46,026 bases of DNA from Gammaproteobacteria bacterium (GTDB lineage: Bacteria; Pseudomonadota; Gammaproteobacteria; SZUA-229): contig JAGXGK010000007.1 of NCBI GenBank assembly GCA_024636785.1, forward strand, positions 1-46,026, given 5' to 3'. The notes under the pieces are model-generated. The model ran no database searches. It was not told where the DNA came from and saw only the letters and a list, made by a program, of their open reading frames with translations. The position numbers and the translations under genes are program-made. Position 1 is the first letter of the stretch. Each line of letters starts with the position of its first letter. This document shows, in pieces, positions 43,270-46,026 of this stretch.

Positions 43270-44067
43270 TTAATCATCGTCATCGTCGCGGTTTTTGTCT
43301 TTCCTTTCTTTGTTCCGGTATTCTTCGTATGACCTTAACTTACCTGCATTAAAATCATTCGAGCGCCAGATACGCTTCGCTTCATCTTCATCGCCACTGC
43401 GATGACATTCAGTGCAGTTTTCATAATCGCGAATACCTTCTTCAACATGCTCCTCACGAATTTTTGATCGCGAGTGTTCGTGACAGCCATAGCAGGTGTA
43501 GTTAGCGTAGTCGTTATTTATGTGACAGGTTATACATTCGGTATCGTGGTCCTTATCGAAGCGGAAGTACTTTTCATGTTCAAAGGTGGCTGGCATCCAG
43601 GCATCCTGAGTATGACACTGCCCGCAATTTCCTTTGATCTTACGATGCAGATCATCGACTGGATTGCTATGGCAACTATCACATAGCTTTTGTAAATTCG
43701 ATTCAAGTAAGTTGTGTGAGAACTGACTAATGGGACGGAAAGCTTGCACGCCTTTGTGGTCGCTATGACAGGAGACACAATCATCTTCGATCAATTTCTG
43801 GTGAAAGGCGACGTTCTTCTTCTCCTTTGCGATAGGCAGACCTTTGGTGGTTATTTTGCCAATCTCTTCTACTTTGTGGCAGACGATACATTTTTCGGGA
43901 GGACTACCGATAAAAGCTGTATGACAGGCAAAGCAATCTGTCGCCAGTTCGGCATGTGCATCAATGGGCTTTCCCGGGCTGATCATCAGCTGTGGTACAA
44001 ATATCGCCAGCAACACCAGGGCGGCCAGATTAACAGCCACTATAAACATGAAAGTTTTGTTTTTCAT
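43270..44067 (-). CDS. Octahaem c-type cytochrome, membrane-anchored
   Basis: A 265-residue multihaem cytochrome. One hydrophobic N-terminal segment (about 6-27) is followed by eight CXXCH haem sites (CFACH, CIVCH, CVSCH, CDSCH, CGQCH, CITCH, CYGCH, CTECH) between about residues 45 and 222, then a charged tail ending DDDDD. It lies on the periplasmic side and can store and pass electrons. The ATG at 44067 is preferred over 44073 because it overlaps the preceding gene's TGA as ATGA, implying translational coupling. It is the last gene of the redox operon. It resembles cytochrome c3/class III-type proteins but is not assigned to a named enzyme. Confidence 0.9.
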   Translation of the reverse strand: MKNKTFMFIVAVNLAALVLLAIFVPQLMISPGKPIDAHAELATDCFACHTAFIGSPPEKCIVCHKVEEIGKITTKGLPIAKEKKNVAFHQKLIEDDCVSCHSDHKGVQAFRPISQFSHNLLESNLQKLCDSCHSNPVDDLHRKIKGNCGQCHTQDAWMPATFEHEKYFRFDKDHDTECITCHINNDYANYTCYGCHEHSRSKIREEHVEEGIRDYENCTECHRSGDEDEAKRIWRSNDFNAGKLRSYEEYRNKERKDKNRDDDDD

Positions 44068-44642
44068 TTCCATTCCCAGAATAGCAAGATGCTAATAATA
44101 TGAGTGATGCCAAGCACAGCAAAAGCCAGAGTAATCGGTAAGTGCACGGTACGCCATTTTTTCATTACATCAAAGGTAGTGGCATCCCAGAAAAGTTTCT
44201 TTTCAATTGCTTCTTCAGATAAACCTTGTTGCGCATAGACTTTTTTCTTTTCAGCCAGGAAGCGACGCGAGCGATCCAACAGGTACTTGCCCGTCATGCC
44301 GCTGATAACGTTTACCAGCATGGCGAACAGGGCAAGCCAGGGCAGGATGGTATAAATATGAATGCCAGCATGCACCAGAATCATCAGCGCACCCATCCAG
44401 GTCAGTGTTTCATGCAGGATGAGAAGGTTCTTGGGTTTGCCAAAACTTATCTTTTTACGCTTGCGCATGGAATAAAAGAATGACATCAGAATTAAAATAA
44501 CACCCGGTATGCCAAGCCAACGACCGACCCAGACCAGTTCAAACTGATGCAGCAGTGCATCGGTGATGATGGTCGCCAGAATCAACGCGCCGAACATCTT
44601 CAGGAAAGGGATAACCTCTTTTTGTATGAGTGATCGCTGCAT
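44064..44642 (-). CDS. Membrane protein with bis-haem b (ferric-reductase/NOX-like) helix pattern
   Basis: A ~192-residue integral membrane protein with about five TM helices. Two helices carry paired histidines 14 apart: H-x13-H in HETLTWMGALMILVH and in HLPITLAFAVLGITH. This is the haem-ligand spacing of ferric-reductase/NADPH-oxidase cores, which hold two stacked haems b and move electrons across the membrane. A cytosolic basic loop (about 58-72, MRKRKK) follows helix 2. The start at 44642 has AGGA eight bases upstream; the longer TTG start at 44648 does not. It sits between the reductase (10-bp gap) and the octahaem cytochrome (ATGA overlap). Confidence 0.82.
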   Translation of the reverse strand: MQRSLIQKEVIPFLKMFGALILATIITDALLHQFELVWVGRWLGIPGVILILMSFFYSMRKRKKISFGKPKNLLILHETLTWMGALMILVHAGIHIYTILPWLALFAMLVNVISGMTGKYLLDRSRRFLAEKKKVYAQQGLSEEAIEKKLFWDATTFDVMKKWRTVHLPITLAFAVLGITHIISILLFWEWK

Positions 44643-44652
44643 AGTCAATTTC

Positions 44653-45927
44653 CTAAGCGTCCAATGTCAGGTCACACTTCGGTGTGGAAATACACAACAG
44701 ACAGTGCTCCGGCTCTACGTCAGTATCCGGTGCCTGATTATAATCTACCTCACCAGCTTTCACTGCCGTCTGGCAGGAACCACAACTGCCGGCGCGGCAA
44801 CCCGACTCTACTTCAATATCGTTGGCCTCGGCAAATTCCAACAGTGAATCAGCAGAAAAATCCCAGGGGATGCTTTTGCCTGATCGACTGAAGGTAACAG
44901 TGATGGACTGCGTACTGGTCGCGGGAGCGGCTTTCTTATGTTGAATTAGTGTGGCGGGTCCAAAGGATTCGTAGTAAATATCACCGCTATCCACACCCCA
45001 GTCTTCCAGCCCAGGAACCAGGCTCTCCATCATTGGCTTGGGGCCACAGACATAAAACTGATAGCGCATCAGTTTGAGAGTTGCGCGCAACAGCGGAATA
45101 GTTACCTGACCGTTGTGCTGATAATCGACGCCTTCTACATCATTTTCGTTAGGTGCGCTATAGCAAAGGTGCAGGTGGAAATTGTCATGGATGCTGGCAA
45201 GTGTCTGTAGATGCTGTTTCATAATCAGCTCATCACCATTACGCACACCGTAATAGAGCCATATTTCCCGCTTTATTCCGCTCTCCAATACAGTGTTAAG
45301 GATGCTTAACATCGGCGTGATACCGATACCACCGCCAACTAACACAATAGGTAGAGGTTCTTCTTCCATCAGGTGAAAATGACCGGATGGTGCTTTGACC
45401 AAAAGTCGACTGTCCTCCTGCACATGATCATGAAAGAAACTGGAGGAGAGACCGGCTGGCACATCAGCCTGGTTGGCCGGTGCGGGAATTCGTTTGATAG
45501 AGACCCGATAGTGGTCGGCTCGTGGGGCATCGGAGAGAGAGTAGCAACGCACTACGGATTTTGATTTATGTGTTTCTGGATCTTCAATTTGTAGCTTGAA
45601 GGATAGAAACTGACCAGGCCTAAAAGTGGCTAAAGGTTTGTTATCAGTAGGCACAAGATAAAAGGAGCAGATAGAGTTATTGCCATCTTCTATTTCTCGG
45701 CGTTGAACAACAAACTCTTTAAACCCATCCCAGGCATGATTAGAGCTAAGCGGCTCAGTAGAAGAGCGAGTTGTTGTATTGGATTGAGGTATGTTCTCAG
45801 CGCGATGAATTCCCTTATCCAGATCATGGAACTGACGTTTACGGCGATACAGTCCTAATAGCATCACAATAGCGACCTGCACAATAATCACTGCAAGTAT
45901 AATTAACGCTAAGGTAACCGTTGTCAT
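44653..45927 (-). CDS. Membrane-anchored flavin reductase with C-terminal 2Fe-2S ferredoxin domain
   Basis: A 424-residue protein. An N-terminal TM anchor (about 5-27) is followed by a ferredoxin-NADP-reductase-like FAD domain (about 65-185; RCYSLSDAPR), an NAD(P) domain (about 190-310; VGGGIGITPMLSIL and CGPKPMMESLV), and a plant-type 2Fe-2S domain (about 335-424) with cysteines CRAGSCGSCQ and a distal LLC. The order resembles NqrF/Hcr-type reductases. It would take electrons from NAD(P)H and hand them to the membrane haem protein encoded next. It is the first gene of the operon as far as visible; the promoter must lie in 45928-46026. Confidence 0.92.
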   Translation of the reverse strand: MTTVTLALIILAVIIVQVAIVMLLGLYRRKRQFHDLDKGIHRAENIPQSNTTTRSSTEPLSSNHAWDGFKEFVVQRREIEDGNNSICSFYLVPTDNKPLATFRPGQFLSFKLQIEDPETHKSKSVVRCYSLSDAPRADHYRVSIKRIPAPANQADVPAGLSSSFFHDHVQEDSRLLVKAPSGHFHLMEEEPLPIVLVGGGIGITPMLSILNTVLESGIKREIWLYYGVRNGDELIMKQHLQTLASIHDNFHLHLCYSAPNENDVEGVDYQHNGQVTIPLLRATLKLMRYQFYVCGPKPMMESLVPGLEDWGVDSGDIYYESFGPATLIQHKKAAPATSTQSITVTFSRSGKSIPWDFSADSLLEFAEANDIEVESGCRAGSCGSCQTAVKAGEVDYNQAPDTDVEPEHCLLCISTPKCDLTLDA

Positions 45928-46026
45928 AATTTCTATATCTCAGTGTCATTTTTCATCTGAATGTGCAGTACCGAGCATTCCTTTGTTAATAAACTTAACA
46001 TCACTTGATGAAATGAGCCTGAAAAA
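45928..46026. other. Upstream region of the redox operon, truncated by the window
   Basis: 99 bp with no supported ORF; probably the operon leader or promoter. Nothing specific is recognised. Confidence 0.4.

Overview
The window is chromosomal DNA from a gammaproteobacterium. The gene content fits that group: chorismate lyase UbiC, RecG next to RidA, MobB, RmuC, a YeeN-type YebC protein, a stand-alone MlaC, FbaB-type aldolase and a two-domain Fpr reductase. A Gly/Tyr-rich secreted protein resembling sulfur globule envelope proteins, a TusA-like protein and a multihaem cytochrome cluster suggest a sulfur-oxidising or otherwise redox-versatile relative of the Chromatiales/Thiotrichales. The genus cannot be set from this sequence alone. 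I saw no rRNA, tRNA, CRISPR array, prophage or complete insertion sequence.

Layout. 1-2.3 kb: periplasmic protein quality control (DegQ-type protease, divergent FKBP lipoprotein). 2.6-9.6 kb: a signalling block (receiver-HPt protein, 1055-residue hybrid kinase, OmpR-type regulator, chemoreceptor), broken by two intergenic mosaics of the same small repeats. 10-15.4 kb: DUF3565, AI-2E-family permease, RmuC, Rieske protein, TusA, TetR regulator, cyclophilin, UbiC. 15.5-24 kb: membrane hybrid kinase, RecG, RidA, MobB and a GGDEF/EAL protein with a c-haem motif in its sensor region. 24.3-31.1 kb: an unknown protein, a ribosome hibernation factor fused to a cold-shock domain with a short CBS-like fragment behind it, the sulfur-globule-like protein, YeeN, MlaC, cupin, small membrane proteins, carbonic anhydrase, an ion-channel-like protein. 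31.3-39 kb: aldolase, pyruvate kinase, a coupled three-gene set (unknown, DUF2288, HIT), phospholipase D family, DUF1499 lipoprotein, N-terminal glutamine amidase, Fpr. 39-43.2 kb: an accessory-looking zone with a frameshifted DUF488 gene, a CBS protein, and a wHTH-Fic gene bracketed by ~180-bp direct repeats. 43.3-45.9 kb: a three-gene redox operon.

The strongest candidate for an under-described system is the terminal operon (43270-45927). It encodes a membrane-anchored flavin/2Fe-2S reductase, a membrane protein with two H-x13-H helices (the bis-haem pattern of ferric-reductase/NOX cores), and an eight-CXXCH cytochrome, tightly packed and coupled through an ATGA overlap. Together they could carry electrons from cytosolic NAD(P)H across the membrane to periplasmic haems. 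Also notable: the Fic protein whose signature histidine is replaced by Gln and whose promoter carries perfect palindromes; two equal-length 163-bp MITE-like elements, one of which supplies the stop codon of the glutamine amidase gene; and dense short interspersed repeats throughout.
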